A DNA stretch of 64,000 nucleotides from Cryobacterium psychrophilum (GCF_004365915.1 NZ_SODI01000001.1:3224001-3288000), one strand, 5' to 3'. Positions 19,374 through 29,613 are shown, counted from the first letter of the stretch. A program made the numbers and translations. Notes: generated by a model from the sequence alone, not told the origin.

Positions 19374-22300
19374 TTGTACCCCAAGGCTCACAATTCCGGC
19401 CAGCAGGCCCCCGGCGCTCCCGCCTCGTCGGGTGCTGCCGCCTCTCCCGGAGCAGGGGTCGTCCCGTCGCCGAGCTTTCCCGCGCTGGAGACCGAGGTGC
19501 TCGCGTTCTGGAAGGAAGACGGCACCTTCCAGGCGTCCATCGATAACCGGGCGGATGCCCCGGAGTGGGTCTTCTACGACGGCCCGCCCTTTGCCAACGG
19601 GCTGCCGCACTACGGGCATCTTCTCACTGGATACGCGAAAGACCTCTTTCCCCGTTTTCAAACCATGCGCGGCAAGCAGGTACACCGCCGCTTCGGCTGG
19701 GACACGCATGGCTTGCCGGCCGAGCTTGAGGCCGAGCGCAAGCTCGGAATTACCGACAAGAGCGAGATCGAGAAGATGGGCCTCCAGGCGTTCAACGCCG
19801 TCGCCAGGGACTCGGTCCTCGAGTACACGAAGGACTGGGAAGAATACGTCACCCGGCAGGCCCGCTGGGTGGACTTTGAGAACGACTACAAGACCCTCGA
19901 TATCACCTACATGGAGTCGGTGATCTGGGCGTTCAAGCAACTGCACACCAAGGGACTCGCCTATGAGGGTTACCGGGTGCTGCCATATTGCTGGCGCGAC
20001 CAGACCCCGCTGTCCAACCACGAGTTGCGCATGGACGACGACGTCTACAAGATGCGTCAGGACCAGACGGTCACCGTGACGTTCCCGCTCGTCGGGGCCA
20101 AGGCCGAAAGCCTCGGGCTCACGGCCGTGCGGGCGCTCGCGTGGACCACCACGCCGTGGACCCTTCCGACGAACCTCGCCCTCGCGGTCGGCCCGGACAT
20201 CGTCTACGCCGTTGTTCCGGCCGGCCCGAACGGAACCCCCGATGCAACGGTGCGCCGCGAAGAGGTCCTCTCCGAGCTGTCCGTTCCGGCGGAGGTGCTC
20301 GGCGCGGAGTACCTGATCGCGATCGATCTCGTGGGCAACTACGCGAAAGACCTCGGGTACGAGTCTGCGGACGATGCCGTCACCGCGATTTCACGCACCG
20401 TGGGCGGACGTGACCTCGAAGGCGTCTCCTACGACCGTCTCTTTGACTACTACGCCGACGCAAGCGTCTGGGGCACACAGAACGCCTGGCGTTTCGTGCT
20501 TGCCGACTACGTCACGACCTCTGACGGTACCGGCATCGTGCACCAGGCGCCGGCCTACGGCGAGGAGGACCAGACGGTCTGCCAGTCCTACGGGATCCCC
20601 GTCATCCTCTCCCTCGACGACGGCGGAAAATTCCTTCCCGAGATCGAGGAGGTCGCCGGCCAGCTCTGGAGTGACGCGAACAAGCCGCTCACCCAGATGA
20701 TCAAGGCCGAGGGCCGTTTGGTGCGCCAGGCGAGCTACGAGCACTCGTACCCGCACTGCTGGCGCTGCCGCAACCCGCTCATCTACAAGGCCGTATCGAG
20801 CTGGTTCGTGCGCGTCACCGACTTCCGTGATCGCATGGTTGACCTCAACCAGGACATCAACTGGGTGCCGGACAACGTGAAGGACGGCCAGTTCGGCAAG
20901 TGGATCGGCAACGCCAGGGACTGGTCCATCAGCCGCAACCGGTACTGGGGCTCGCCCATCCCGGTGTGGAAGAGCGACAATCCCGAGTACCCGCGCGTAG
21001 ACGTGTACGGCTCCCTCGATGAACTCGCCGCCGACTTCGGAGTGCGCCCGACCGACCTGCACCGCCCCTACATCGACGCTCTCACCCGGCCCAATCCCGA
21101 CGACCCCACCGGGCAGTCGACGATGCGCCGCATCACGGATGTGCTCGACGTCTGGTTTGACTCCGGTTCGATGCCGTTCGCCCAGGTGCACTATCCCTTC
21201 GAGAACCGCGAATGGTTCGACACCCACAACCCGTCCGACTTCATCGTGGAGTACATCGGTCAGACGCGCGGCTGGTTCTACCTGCTGCACGTGCTCTCGA
21301 CCGCGCTCTTTGACCGGCCGGCGTTCAAGAACGTCGTCAGCCACGGCATCGTGCTCGGCAACGACGGCCAGAAGATGTCCAAGTCGCTGCGCAACTACCC
21401 CGACGTGAACGAGGTCTTCGACCGCGACGGCTCCGACGCCATGCGGTGGTTCCTCATGAGCTCCCCGGTGCTGCGTGGCGGCAACCTGATCGTCACCGAG
21501 GAGGGCATCCGCGAGGCCGCCCGCCAGGTGATGCTGCCGCTCTGGAGCACCTGGTACTTCTTCTCGCTCTACGCCAACGCGGCCAGTGAAGAGGGCTACG
21601 ATGCACAGTGGCGCACCGACTCCACGGATGTACTCGACCGCTACCTCCTCGCCAAGACGCGTGACCTGATTGTGGGCGTCGCCACCGACCTGGAAGCCTT
21701 TGACAGCACCGTTGCGACCGCGCGGGTGCGGGAATTCACGGACGTGCTCACCAACTGGTATGTGCGCCGGTCCCGTGACCGTTTCTGGGGCGGCACCGAG
21801 AACACCGAGGCCTTCGACACCCTGTACACCGTGTTGGAAACGGTGTGCCGGGTCGCGGCGCCCCTGCTCCCGCTCGTCACGGAGCGAATCTGGCAGGGAC
21901 TCACCGGAGGGCGCAGCGTGCATCTCGCCGACTGGCCGGACGCGGAGCTCTTCCCGGCCGACGACGCGCTCGTCGTCGCCATGGACCAGGTACGACTGAT
22001 CAGCTCCACCGTGCTGTCCTTGCGCAAGCAGGCGTCACTTCGGGTGCGCCTTCCGTTGGCGAACCTCACCGTGGTGACCTCGCGGACCTCGGCCCTGACC
22101 GATTTCGAGGGCATCCTGCGCAGCGAACTCAATGTGAAGACCGTCAGCCTCGTGGAGCTCGCTGATGACAGCGCCAGCGCGTATGGCGTGACCTCTCGCC
22201 TCGTCGTCAACGCCCGTGCGGCGGGGCCGCGACTGGGCAAGCGCGTGCAGCAGGTCATTCAGGCCGCCCGCGCCGGTGACTGGAGCGAGAGCGACGACGT

Positions 22301-22799
22301 CGTCACCGCCGGCGGCATTGAGCTCGCCGCGGGCGAGTACGAACTGTCATTGCAGGCCGGCGAGGCCGGCGACACGGGAACGGCCCTTGCGCTGCTTCCC
22401 GCCGGTGGCTTCGTGCTGCTGGACACGAACACCACTGCTGAACTGGAGGCCGAGGGCTTCGCCCGCGACCTGATCCGGGCCGTGCAGGACACCCGCAAGT
22501 CCGCCGGTTTCGACGTGAGTGATCGCATCCGTCTCAATCTCGTTTTCCTCAACGAGGATGACGCAGCCGTCTTCGATCTCGCATCGAACGTCGATGTGGC
22601 GGGAGATACGCTCGCCACCGCGTTCGCCACGCACCGTCCGTCCGAGGGCGAGGTTCCGGGCGCGCTTCCCTCCGAGTGGCTCCCTGGGCTCGTCGGTGCC
22701 CCGGTGGAGCACTACGTACGGTTCGAAGCCGCACATTATGTCAACCGCGGACCACTTCTTGTGGCCGTCGCCCGAGTGAACGGAGTCGAGAATGTCTGA
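19374..22799 (+). CDS. ileS: Isoleucyl-tRNA synthetase, eukaryote-like (type 2)
   Basis: 1141 residues from a TTG start with AGGAG 7 bases upstream. An in-frame ATG at 19284 lies inside the T-box leader and would translate the T-box itself, so it is rejected. Class I motifs are HYGH at 79-82 (in [11 protein letters not shown]) and KMSKS at 667-671 followed by LRNYPD. Both flanks match the eukaryote-like IleRS2 branch rather than the bacterial HIGH/KMSKSxGN form. It charges tRNA-Ile and edits valine. The end overlaps the folC start by 8 bases. Confidence 0.96.
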   Translation: MYPKAHNSGQQAPGAPASSGAAASPGAGVVPSPSFPALETEVLAFWKEDGTFQASIDNRADAPEWVFYDGPPFANGLPHYGHLLTGYAKDLFPRFQTMRGKQVHRRFGWDTHGLPAELEAERKLGITDKSEIEKMGLQAFNAVARDSVLEYTKDWEEYVTRQARWVDFENDYKTLDITYMESVIWAFKQLHTKGLAYEGYRVLPYCWRDQTPLSNHELRMDDDVYKMRQDQTVTVTFPLVGAKAESLGLTAVRALAWTTTPWTLPTNLALAVGPDIVYAVVPAGPNGTPDATVRREEVLSELSVPAEVLGAEYLIAIDLVGNYAKDLGYESADDAVTAISRTVGGRDLEGVSYDRLFDYYADASVWGTQNAWRFVLADYVTTSDGTGIVHQAPAYGEEDQTVCQSYGIPVILSLDDGGKFLPEIEEVAGQLWSDANKPLTQMIKAEGRLVRQASYEHSYPHCWRCRNPLIYKAVSSWFVRVTDFRDRMVDLNQDINWVPDNVKDGQFGKWIGNARDWSISRNRYWGSPIPVWKSDNPEYPRVDVYGSLDELAADFGVRPTDLHRPYIDALTRPNPDDPTGQSTMRRITDVLDVWFDSGSMPFAQVHYPFENREWFDTHNPSDFIVEYIGQTRGWFYLLHVLSTALFDRPAFKNVVSHGIVLGNDGQKMSKSLRNYPDVNEVFDRDGSDAMRWFLMSSPVLRGGNLIVTEEGIREAARQVMLPLWSTWYFFSLYANAASEEGYDAQWRTDSTDVLDRYLLAKTRDLIVGVATDLEAFDSTVATARVREFTDVLTNWYVRRSRDRFWGGTENTEAFDTLYTVLETVCRVAAPLLPLVTERIWQGLTGGRSVHLADWPDAELFPADDALVVAMDQVRLISSTVLSLRKQASLRVRLPLANLTVVTSRTSALTDFEGILRSELNVKTVSLVELADDSASAYGVTSRLVVNARAAGPRLGKRVQQVIQAARAGDWSESDDVVTAGGIELAAGEYELSLQAGEAGDTGTALALLPAGGFVLLDTNTTAELEAEGFARDLIRAVQDTRKSAGFDVSDRIRLNLVFLNEDDAAVFDLASNVDVAGDTLATAFATHRPSEGEVPGALPSEWLPGLVGAPVEHYVRFEAAHYVNRGPLLVAVARVNGVENV

Positions 22800-24264
22800 C
22801 CTGAATGAACCGAACGACTTCGACGACCTGGGTGCGCCCGGCGAATCCGGCGAATCCGGCGAATCCGGCGAGCCCACGGAGCAGAGCGCGCTCAACGAAC
22901 CCACCGAGCCGAACGAGGAAACGCGTGAGGCCGGCGATGCCGTCTTCGCCGCGCTGCTCACGCGTGTGGGGGAGTCAGCGCCGCGTCCGCGGCTCGAACC
23001 CACGCGGCGGGCAATGGACCTGCTGGGCGACCCGCAGCGTTCATACCCGATCATTCACATTGCCGGAACCAACGGTAAGACGAGCACGAGCCGGATCGCC
23101 GAGAGCATCCTGCGTGCCTATGGACTCCGCACCGGCCTCATGACGAGCCCGCACCTCGTTCGCCTCAACGAACGAATTGTGATCGACGGCGAGCCGATCA
23201 GTGATGAGCTGCTCGCCAGCAACTGGCAGGACATTCAGCCCTACCTTGCCATGGTCGACGCAGGGCTCGAGAAGGACGGAGAGGAAGCCCTCACGTTCTT
23301 TGAGGCCCTCACCGTGCTCGCCTTCGCGTGCTTCGCGGACGCGCCGGTTGACGTTGCCGTCATTGAAGTGGGCATGGGGGGCGAGTGGGATTCCACGAAC
23401 GTCGCCGACGGGCAGGTCGCCGTCTTCACGCCGATCGCCCTTGACCACACGCAGCGGCTGGGCAGCACGGTTGCCGAGATCGCGCGCACCAAGTCCGGCG
23501 TCATCAAGCCCGCCTCCGCCGTGGTCTCAGCGGCGCAGGGCGCAGATGCCAGCGCGGAGATCGAGCGCGCGGCCGGGCTGCGCGATTCGACCCTCGCGGT
23601 CGAGGGCGAGGCCTTTGAATTGTTGGAGAGCAGGGTCGCCGTCGGTGGTCAGCTCATCTCGGTTCGAGGGATCGCCGGCACCTACACCGAGCTCTTCCTG
23701 CCGCTCTACGGATCCCACCAGGCGCAGAACGCGGCCCTGGCCATTGCAGCCGTTGAATCCTTCCTCGGCGGTGGCACCCAGGAACTTGTTGGCGACCTGC
23801 TCGCCGAGGGACTCGGCACCGCAACGTCGCCGGGGCGGCTGCAGCTCGTGGGGATCGAACCCACCGTGTTCATCGACGCCGCGCACAACCCGCACGGGGC
23901 CACAGCCCTCGCCGCGGCGCTCGACGAGTACTTCGACTTCGAGGAGATCGTTGCTGTCGTGGGCATTCTCGGCGACAAGGATGCCGAGGGCATCATTGAC
24001 GCACTCGCGCCCCGGGTGGCCCGGTTCCATGTGACCCCGTTGCAGTCCGAGCGTTCTCTCGACGTTGATACCCTGGCCGACATGATCGCCGAACACACGA
24101 GCGAGGAAACCACATTCCGCTTCGGCGGCACCGCCGATGCCCTCGAGCAGGCCCGCGCGTGGGCGAGTGAGAAGCCCAAGCGAGCCGTCATCGTCACCGG
24201 CTCGATCACTCTCGTTGGTGAGGCCCTCACCCTCGCCGACACCGGGGAATGGATGAAGCCGTGA
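22792..24264 (+). CDS. folC: Folylpolyglutamate synthase / dihydrofolate synthase
   Basis: 490 residues. The Mur-ligase type P-loop GTNGKTS is at 92-98. The C-terminal ligase domain contains PGRLQLV followed by [15 protein letters not shown], the family hallmark, then a [13 protein letters not shown] strand. It adds glutamates to folates and, in bifunctional forms, makes dihydrofolate from dihydropteroate. The first ~55 residues are a low-complexity acidic extension with ESG repeats that is not part of the fold. It follows ileS with an 8-base overlap and is coupled to the DUF4233 gene. Confidence 0.95.
   Translation: MSDLNEPNDFDDLGAPGESGESGESGEPTEQSALNEPTEPNEETREAGDAVFAALLTRVGESAPRPRLEPTRRAMDLLGDPQRSYPIIHIAGTNGKTSTSRIAESILRAYGLRTGLMTSPHLVRLNERIVIDGEPISDELLASNWQDIQPYLAMVDAGLEKDGEEALTFFEALTVLAFACFADAPVDVAVIEVGMGGEWDSTNVADGQVAVFTPIALDHTQRLGSTVAEIARTKSGVIKPASAVVSAAQGADASAEIERAAGLRDSTLAVEGEAFELLESRVAVGGQLISVRGIAGTYTELFLPLYGSHQAQNAALAIAAVESFLGGGTQELVGDLLAEGLGTATSPGRLQLVGIEPTVFIDAAHNPHGATALAAALDEYFDFEEIVAVVGILGDKDAEGIIDALAPRVARFHVTPLQSERSLDVDTLADMIAEHTSEETTFRFGGTADALEQARAWASEKPKRAVIVTGSITLVGEALTLADTGEWMKP
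22839..22869 (+). repeat. 9-bp tandem repeat in the folC N-terminus
   Basis: Three consecutive GGCGAATCC-type units encode Gly-Glu-Ser triplets, followed by a related GGCGAGCCC unit. The repeats keep the reading frame and fall in the dispensable N-terminal extension. Confidence 0.75.
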
Positions 24265-24680
24265 CGAATGTCTCCGACCCATCGGAGCCCGCAGACCCGG
24301 CGAACCGACCGGAAGGCCCAAGGCCCCGCCGGGGTCTGACCTCCGGTCCGCGGTCCGTCAAGCGTTCCCTCGCGTCGATCGTGCTCGGATTCGAGAGCAT
24401 CGTCGTTTTCCTCGCCGCCCTCGTGACCTTTGGTCTCGGGTCGCTGCCGCCACTCGTCGCACTCGGTGGGGGAGCCGTTTTGTGCCTGGCCACGGTCGCG
24501 CTCATCGGGCTCCTGCGCTTCAGCTGGTCCTATCCGGTCGGCTGGGCGCTGCAGGCCATCATCATCGCCACCGGATTCATCACCCCCGCCATGTTTTTCG
24601 TGGGCGCACTCTTCGCCGCCATGTGGACCTACTGCATGATCCAAGGCACTCGCATCGACAATCAGAAGGAAATCTCATGA
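24261..24680 (+). CDS. DUF4233 family integral membrane protein
   Basis: 139 residues from GTG 24261, which overlaps the folC stop (GTGA) and has GGA 7 bases upstream; an ATG at 24249 is possible but has no spacing for a site. A charged N-terminus is followed by RSVKRSLASIVLGFESIVVF and four hydrophobic segments with a GLG and GWALQ turn. DUF4233 proteins are found next to folC in actinobacteria; the function is unknown. It overlaps ndk by 4 bases (ATGA). Confidence 0.85.
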   Translation: MTNVSDPSEPADPANRPEGPRPRRGLTSGPRSVKRSLASIVLGFESIVVFLAALVTFGLGSLPPLVALGGGAVLCLATVALIGLLRFSWSYPVGWALQAIIIATGFITPAMFFVGALFAAMWTYCMIQGTRIDNQKEIS

Positions 24681-25099
24681 ACACTCCAATCGAAGAAACT
24701 CTCGTTTTGATCAAGCCCGACGGCGTCGCCCGCAACCTCACCGGCGAAATCCTTCGCCGCATCGAGGCCAAGGGATACTCCCTCGTTGACATCAAGCTCG
24801 TTCAGGCCGACCGTAGCCTGCTCGCTGCCCACTACGCCGAGCACGAGGGCAAGCCCTTCTACCAGCCCCTCGTCGAATTCATGGAGAGCGGCCCCATCGT
24901 CGCTTTCCGCATCGCCGGAAACCGTGCCATTGAGGGATTCCGTGCCCTTGCCGGCACGACGGACCCCACGACCGCTGCTCCGGGAACGATCCGTGGCGAC
25001 CTCGGTCGCGACTGGGGCGTCAAGGTCCAGCAGAACCTCGTGCACGGCTCCGACTCGCCCGAGTCGGCCGCGCGCGAACTCGCACTCTGGTTCAACTAG
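24677..25099 (+). CDS. ndk: Nucleoside diphosphate kinase
   Basis: 140 residues, the standard length, with AGAAGGA before ATG 24677. The phosphohistidine is His123 in NLVHGSDS. LIKPDGVARN and GTIRGD form the nucleotide site. It equilibrates nucleoside triphosphate pools using ATP. It is the last gene of the ileS-folC-DUF4233-ndk run and is followed by a strong hairpin. Confidence 0.97.
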   Translation: MNTPIEETLVLIKPDGVARNLTGEILRRIEAKGYSLVDIKLVQADRSLLAAHYAEHEGKPFYQPLVEFMESGPIVAFRIAGNRAIEGFRALAGTTDPTTAAPGTIRGDLGRDWGVKVQQNLVHGSDSPESAARELALWFN

Positions 25100-25111
25100 A
25101 CCGCACTGCCA

Positions 25112-25163
25112 AACGCCGCCCCGCTGGGACGCCCGACTTCGGGTGCCTCGGCGGGGCGGCGTT
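25112..25163. terminator. Long hairpin terminator between ndk and VKOR gene
   Basis: A 13-bp GC-rich stem, AACGCCGCCCCGC at 25112-25124 and its complement at 25151-25163, encloses a loop that itself holds a small CCCGA/TCGGG hairpin. It lies between convergent genes and ends in a short T/G run, so it probably works in both directions. Confidence 0.8.
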
Positions 25164-25189
25164 GTGCGGGGCGGGGATGCGCTGACCCG

Positions 25190-25789
25190 TTAGAGCCGGT
25201 TGAGCGCGTCCATGTTCACTTGGGCCACGATGGCGAACGCGATGTAGCAGGCGATCGTGATCACGAACAACCAGGAGTAGGCACCGGCCGCCACCCGGCG
25301 AAAGGACGCCGAGGCGGGAATCTGCCCGGATTTGAGGTTGTACAGGGTGACGGCGAGAAAGACGGGAATCGTCACCGACCAGGTGACCATGCACCAGGGG
25401 CACAGAACATCGAGAACGAAGATGCTCTCGAAGATCAACCAGATGACGAACGCGATCGCACCGGTAACGCCCACGTTCAGGCCGATCCAGAACCACCGCC
25501 TGAATTGCGCTCCCGAGAGGATCGCCATGCCGATCGTGATGACGACGCTCCAGGCGGCCAGCCCGATCAGCGGGTTGGGAAAGCCGAACAGGGATCCCTG
25601 CCAGGATGCAAGATTGGTGCTGCAACCGATCAAGACGCTGAAGTTGCATGACAGCTGGGCGTCGGGATCCTCCAACATGCGCACCTTGTCAAGCGTGAGC
25701 GCGAAAGCGGCCGCGAAACCGATGGCTCCGGCGATGATGAGAAAGATGGCCAGCCCGGTGGGGCGTTGATAACGCTGGGTCAGTGACAC
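25190..25789 (-). CDS. Vitamin K epoxide reductase (VKOR) family membrane protein
   Basis: 199 residues from GTG 25789. Four to five membrane helices carry the active-site CPWC at 130-133 and the loop cysteines Cys48 and Cys56. Bacterial VKOR passes electrons from a secreted DsbA-like thiol oxidase to quinone and so supports disulfide formation outside the membrane, replacing DsbB in many actinobacteria. No DsbA-like partner lies next to it in this window. Confidence 0.93.
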   Translation of the reverse strand: MSLTQRYQRPTGLAIFLIIAGAIGFAAAFALTLDKVRMLEDPDAQLSCNFSVLIGCSTNLASWQGSLFGFPNPLIGLAAWSVVITIGMAILSGAQFRRWFWIGLNVGVTGAIAFVIWLIFESIFVLDVLCPWCMVTWSVTIPVFLAVTLYNLKSGQIPASASFRRVAAGAYSWLFVITIACYIAFAIVAQVNMDALNRL

Positions 25790-25835
25790 CCTCGGATTAT
25801 GTCACGCGCCATCGCACGTTCCCGGTGCCAATACA

Positions 25836-25844
25836 TGCGATAAT
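25836..25844 (+). promoter_or_regulatory. Extended -10 promoter and long leader of the RNase E/G gene
   Basis: TGCGATAAT matches an extended -10 box and would start a leader of about 220 nt before ATG 26074. The leader (25850-26073) contains several small stems, such as around GCGCAGGCGACGACTCGC, and no gene. Long leaders that bind the enzyme are known for E. coli rne; autoregulation here is an inference. Confidence 0.4.
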
Positions 25845-26073
25845 CGGATCTAGTCGTTGAGCCGCGCTCAAGCAGACGCAGATGAGGCTTTTTGGGAACA
25901 GCAATAATTCCCACATGCAGTGGTCGCACGACCAAAGGTATTAGCAATCAGAGCCAAGAGCCGGTTGCGCACGTAAAAACATTCGCGGGGAAGTCGCGCA
26001 GGCGACGACTCGCACGAGAGAGTAACCGGGTGGGTGGCGCGGTCGCCTACACCGGTCAAGGAGCACACCAGTA

Positions 26074-28890
26074 ATGGTGGAAGACAACCAAAAGAAGAAA
26101 CGCCGGGGCCTTTTTGGCTCCCGTCGCACCACGCGAAGGTCGCCGACGAATAATGAGGCCCCAGTGGAGCCTTCGTCGACCGAGTCGGTGCCCGATCCCA
26201 CGGCGTCCGCCCACACACTTCAGAACGTGACCGAGCGAAGGCTCGCCACCGATCCAGCTACCGAGCAGGCACCGGCAACGGTGCCGAACCAGCCAACGGT
26301 GCAGAAACAGGACACGACAGTGACCAGTACAACGAATTCACCGCCGCTCACGACCGACGCGTCACCTGATGCGGCTCCCGAGCCCACCGAGCCGGTTGTG
26401 GCCGCCGTGCGCCGTCCCTCCACGTCGCTGCTATTCCAGGCGCCCGAGATCCTCCCGTATATGCCTCGTGCCAACAGCCAGAAGGACGACCGCAACGATC
26501 GCGGCGCCAACAACGCCGACCGCAGCGCCGCCGACCGCAACAACGGCGGCCACGACGATGACGAGGACGAGGAAACCACCACGGTTCGTCGTCGCGCGCG
26601 TCGGCGCACCGGGGACGAGGGGCGTTCCGGCTCCGACGACCCCGCCAACACCGTCGTCAAGGTTCGCGCCCCGCGTGAACCCGAGCTCATCACCGAACCG
26701 CAGCGTATCAAGGGGTCGACCCGCCTCGAGGCCAAGAAGCAGCGTCGCCGGGACGGTCGCGATGCCGGACGACGCCGTCCGGTCATCACCGAGGCCGAGT
26801 TCCTCGCGCGCCGGGAATCCGTCGACCGCCTCATGGTCGTTCGGGCCAAGCACAACAAGATCCAGATCGGCGTTCTTGAAGACGGCGTGCTGGTGGAGCA
26901 CTACGTGGCCAAGAATCAGGACGCGTCCCTCATCGGGAACGTGTACCTCGGTCGCGTTCAGAACGTGTTGCCGAGCATGGAAGCGGCCTTCGTTGACATC
27001 GGACGCGGACGCAACGCCGTGCTGTACTCCGGTGAGGTTGACTGGGACGCCGCTGCCGAGAGTTCGGGCACGACCAACCAGCCGCGTCGCATTGAACTGG
27101 CTCTCAAGCCGGGGGACAAGGTCCTCGTGCAGGTCACGAAGGACCCGATCGGCCACAAGGGCGCCCGGCTGACCAGCCAGGTCTCGCTGCCGGGTCGTTA
27201 CCTCGTGTACGTGCCCAACGGGTCCATGAACGGCATCAGCCGCAAGCTTCCCGACACGGAGCGCGCTCGTCTCAAGAAGATCCTCAAGGAGGTTCTGCCC
27301 GAGAACGTGGGCGTCATCGTGCGCACGGCGGCCGAGGGCGCCACCGATGAGCAGCTGACCGTTGACGTCAACCGACTCACCGCGCAGTGGGCATCCATTG
27401 CCAAGCTCGTGGAAACGGCACAGGCACCCGCCGAGCTGCACAGCGAGCCCGACCTGCTGATCAAGATCGTTCGCGATGTCTTCAACGAGGACTTCGCGCG
27501 CATGGTCGTGTCCGGCGACGAATCCCGTCAGACCATCGAGAACTACCTCGCTCAGGTTGCACCCGACCTCGTTGAGCGCATCGAGAACTACACCAGCGAA
27601 ACGGATGCCTTCGACGAGTACCGTATCTCGGAGCAGATCGAAAAGGCCCTCGACCGCAAGGTGTGGCTGCCGTCGGGTGGCTCGCTCGTCATTGACCGCA
27701 CCGAGGCCATGACGGTCGTTGATGTCAACACCGGCAAGTTCGTGGGCTCAGGCGGAAACCTTGAGGAGACGGTCACCAAGAACAACCTCGAGGCCGCGGA
27801 AGAAATCGTTCGTCAGTTGCGACTGCGTGACATCGGCGGAATTATTGTCGTTGACTTCATCGACATGGTGCTCGAATCCAACCGGGACCTCGTCTCGCGT
27901 CGCCTCATCGAATGCCTCAGCCGGGACCGTACGAAGCACCAGGTTGCCGAGGTCACCTCGCTCGGTCTCGTGCAGATGACCCGCAAAAAGCTCGGCCTTG
28001 GCCTGCTGGAGTCCTTCAGTGAAAACTGCGAGGCCTGTGCGGGACGCGGCATCATCGTGCACCACGATCCTGTCACCAAGCATCGCCAGACGGCGCAGCC
28101 GCCGCAGGAACGTCGCCCGCGCGCCCGTTCGGGCAGCGGTTCCGGTAACAGCTCCAACAACGGTGGCAGCCACAACGGCGGCAACGCCGCGGGCGGGTCG
28201 AAAGACCTCGTGCCCGCAACGGACGCGCCCAAGGCGAGCAACGGCACGCACGGAATCACCGAGGATGCCAAGAACGCCCTCGCCTTGATCGCCGCGCGCA
28301 CCATCACCCGCACGGGATCGATCCCCGTTATCACTGAAGAAGTCAAGGCGGAAGCGCTTGCCGTGGTCGCAGCCGAGACTGCCGTCGCGGCGGAGGCGTC
28401 GTCACAACAGGTTCCCGTGACCGATGCGGCTCTCGCGCCGACCACGTCTCCTGAGCCTGCGCGCACGGAGACCCCTGCGCAAACGGAGACCCCTGCGCGC
28501 GCCGAGACCCCTGCGCGCGCCGAGTCGTCGCGCAACCGACGAAGCCGGTCCTCGCGTGCCCAGTCGGCGCCCACTGAAGCTCCTCGCACTGAGGTTCCGC
28601 ACGCTGCGGCTCCTCGCTCCGAGACGACCGCGACCGTCACCACGGATGCTGCGGCGAGCGACGAATCATCCGACTCGCTCGCGATTCTCGACATCCCGGT
28701 GAACAAGTCCACGAAGAGCCAGCGTCGGGCGAGCAAGCAGGTCACCGACCAGCTGCTCGGCTCCGTTCTTGAGTCGCTTCCCGAGCCCAAGCAGCCCGGC
28801 CAGGGGCGTTCACGCAGCCGTCGGGTGACGACGGCCGGTGGGTCCACCGCGCAGCCTGTCATCGTTCCCGTGCCTGATCACCAGGACTAG
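26074..28890 (+). CDS. rne: Ribonuclease E/G
   Basis: 938 residues with AAGGAG before ATG 26074. The first ~260 residues and the last ~250 are disordered, charged and repeat-rich (Arg/Asp- and Ala/Pro/Glu-rich). The catalytic core lies between them: an S1 domain starting near KIQIGVLEDGVLVEHY, the metal-binding aspartates Asp550 (VVDVNTG) and Asp594 (VVDFIDM), and the Zn-link pair Cys652/Cys655 in CEACAGRG. It starts mRNA decay and processes rRNA and tRNA. Core in the middle with arms on both sides is the actinobacterial layout. Confidence 0.95.
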   Translation: MVEDNQKKKRRGLFGSRRTTRRSPTNNEAPVEPSSTESVPDPTASAHTLQNVTERRLATDPATEQAPATVPNQPTVQKQDTTVTSTTNSPPLTTDASPDAAPEPTEPVVAAVRRPSTSLLFQAPEILPYMPRANSQKDDRNDRGANNADRSAADRNNGGHDDDEDEETTTVRRRARRRTGDEGRSGSDDPANTVVKVRAPREPELITEPQRIKGSTRLEAKKQRRRDGRDAGRRRPVITEAEFLARRESVDRLMVVRAKHNKIQIGVLEDGVLVEHYVAKNQDASLIGNVYLGRVQNVLPSMEAAFVDIGRGRNAVLYSGEVDWDAAAESSGTTNQPRRIELALKPGDKVLVQVTKDPIGHKGARLTSQVSLPGRYLVYVPNGSMNGISRKLPDTERARLKKILKEVLPENVGVIVRTAAEGATDEQLTVDVNRLTAQWASIAKLVETAQAPAELHSEPDLLIKIVRDVFNEDFARMVVSGDESRQTIENYLAQVAPDLVERIENYTSETDAFDEYRISEQIEKALDRKVWLPSGGSLVIDRTEAMTVVDVNTGKFVGSGGNLEETVTKNNLEAAEEIVRQLRLRDIGGIIVVDFIDMVLESNRDLVSRRLIECLSRDRTKHQVAEVTSLGLVQMTRKKLGLGLLESFSENCEACAGRGIIVHHDPVTKHRQTAQPPQERRPRARSGSGSGNSSNNGGSHNGGNAAGGSKDLVPATDAPKASNGTHGITEDAKNALALIAARTITRTGSIPVITEEVKAEALAVVAAETAVAAEASSQQVPVTDAALAPTTSPEPARTETPAQTETPARAETPARAESSRNRRSRSSRAQSAPTEAPRTEVPHAAAPRSETTATVTTDAAASDESSDSLAILDIPVNKSTKSQRRASKQVTDQLLGSVLESLPEPKQPGQGRSRSRRVTTAGGSTAQPVIVPVPDHQD

Positions 28891-28904
28891 CCCGGAAGGA
28901 ACCC

Positions 28905-28988
28905 GACCGTCAGCCACCACGCGGCAGCTGACGGTCGACAGGACAATGCGCGGGGGTGCCGGGCGACAGCCGGGTACCCCGCTTTCTT
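28905..28988 (+). terminator. Two hairpins after the RNase E/G gene
   Basis: A perfect 10-bp stem (28905-28914 with 28927-28936) is followed by a second GC-rich hairpin (28950-28960 with 28973-28982) that runs into TTTCTT. The second is the better terminator. The rest of the gap up to the DUF4031 gene holds nothing else I can recognise. Confidence 0.65.
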
Positions 28989-29077
28989 GTGCGCTCTGCG
29001 AGCCGGCATCATCCGCTTCGGGCGTCGACCCACGTTGGCATGAGCGCCGGCGACCACACGCGTGGGAGCGTTGACGA

Positions 29078-29350
29078 TCAGAGGCCGCGGCGCTCGCGCA
29101 TCGTCACGCGCAGGCCGCTGGCGCGCAGCTGCGTCACCAGCTCCCTATAGGTCACCGGCTGCGCACCTGCGGCCACCAGGGCCTCGTAGCTGGCCGCTGG
29201 CACGTCGTAGTGGTCGAGGTCGAAGGCCCGGGGAGGAACGTTCTGAGCCGCCGTGAAGGCGTGCAATTCGTCGAGGGACACGTTGCTGACGAGGTGAGAC
29301 CACACCGTTCCATGCGCGGGCCAGCTAGGGTGGTCTATAAGTACGGCCAT
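29078..29350 (-). CDS. DUF4031 domain protein
   Basis: 90 residues. The sequence begins MAVLIDHPSWPAHGTVWSHL and contains PPRAFDLDHYDVP, which I recognise as the DUF4031 signature of actinobacteria. No catalytic role is known. The gene is a single transcription unit facing the RNase E/G gene and divergent from the rplU promoter. Confidence 0.8.
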   Translation of the reverse strand: MAVLIDHPSWPAHGTVWSHLVSNVSLDELHAFTAAQNVPPRAFDLDHYDVPAASYEALVAAGAQPVTYRELVTQLRASGLRVTMRERRGL

Positions 29351-29397
29351 GGTGCAAGTTTACGAGTCGTTCCTGAACGACTCGCCGGGGCCGCAGT

Positions 29398-29426
29398 TTG
29401 ACCGCGGGTGATGGATCAGGTAAAGT
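29398..29426 (+). promoter_or_regulatory. Sigma-70-type promoter of rplU-rpmA
   Basis: TTGACC (29398-29403) and TAAAGT (29421-29426) are separated by 17 bases. Transcription would begin near 29433, about 180 nt before the rplU start. Confidence 0.75.
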
Positions 29427-29432
29427 CATCCC

Positions 29433-29613
29433 TTGGTGTGCGATGAATTTTTAGCGCGATCATCAAGATTTTCTGTCTGAGAAGAGCCAATTAGGCTTAT
29501 TCATGCCAGCAAATTTCCAAGCCTGAGCTTTTCAGGCAGTATTTTTCCAGTAATTGCCCTTTCCGGTAATTAGGAACCGGGGCCTTCGGGCCTCCCAGAG
29601 ATTGGTACGTAAA
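29433..29613 (+). promoter_or_regulatory. Structured 5 prime leader of rplU
   Basis: This AT-rich stretch contrasts with the GC-rich surroundings and holds several hairpins: GCCTGAGCTTTTCAGGC (29520-29536), a CCGGTAATTAGGAACCGG stem and GGGGCCTTCGGGCCTCC just before the gene. Such leaders before ribosomal protein operons are often autogenous control elements. The type is not identified. Confidence 0.5.
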
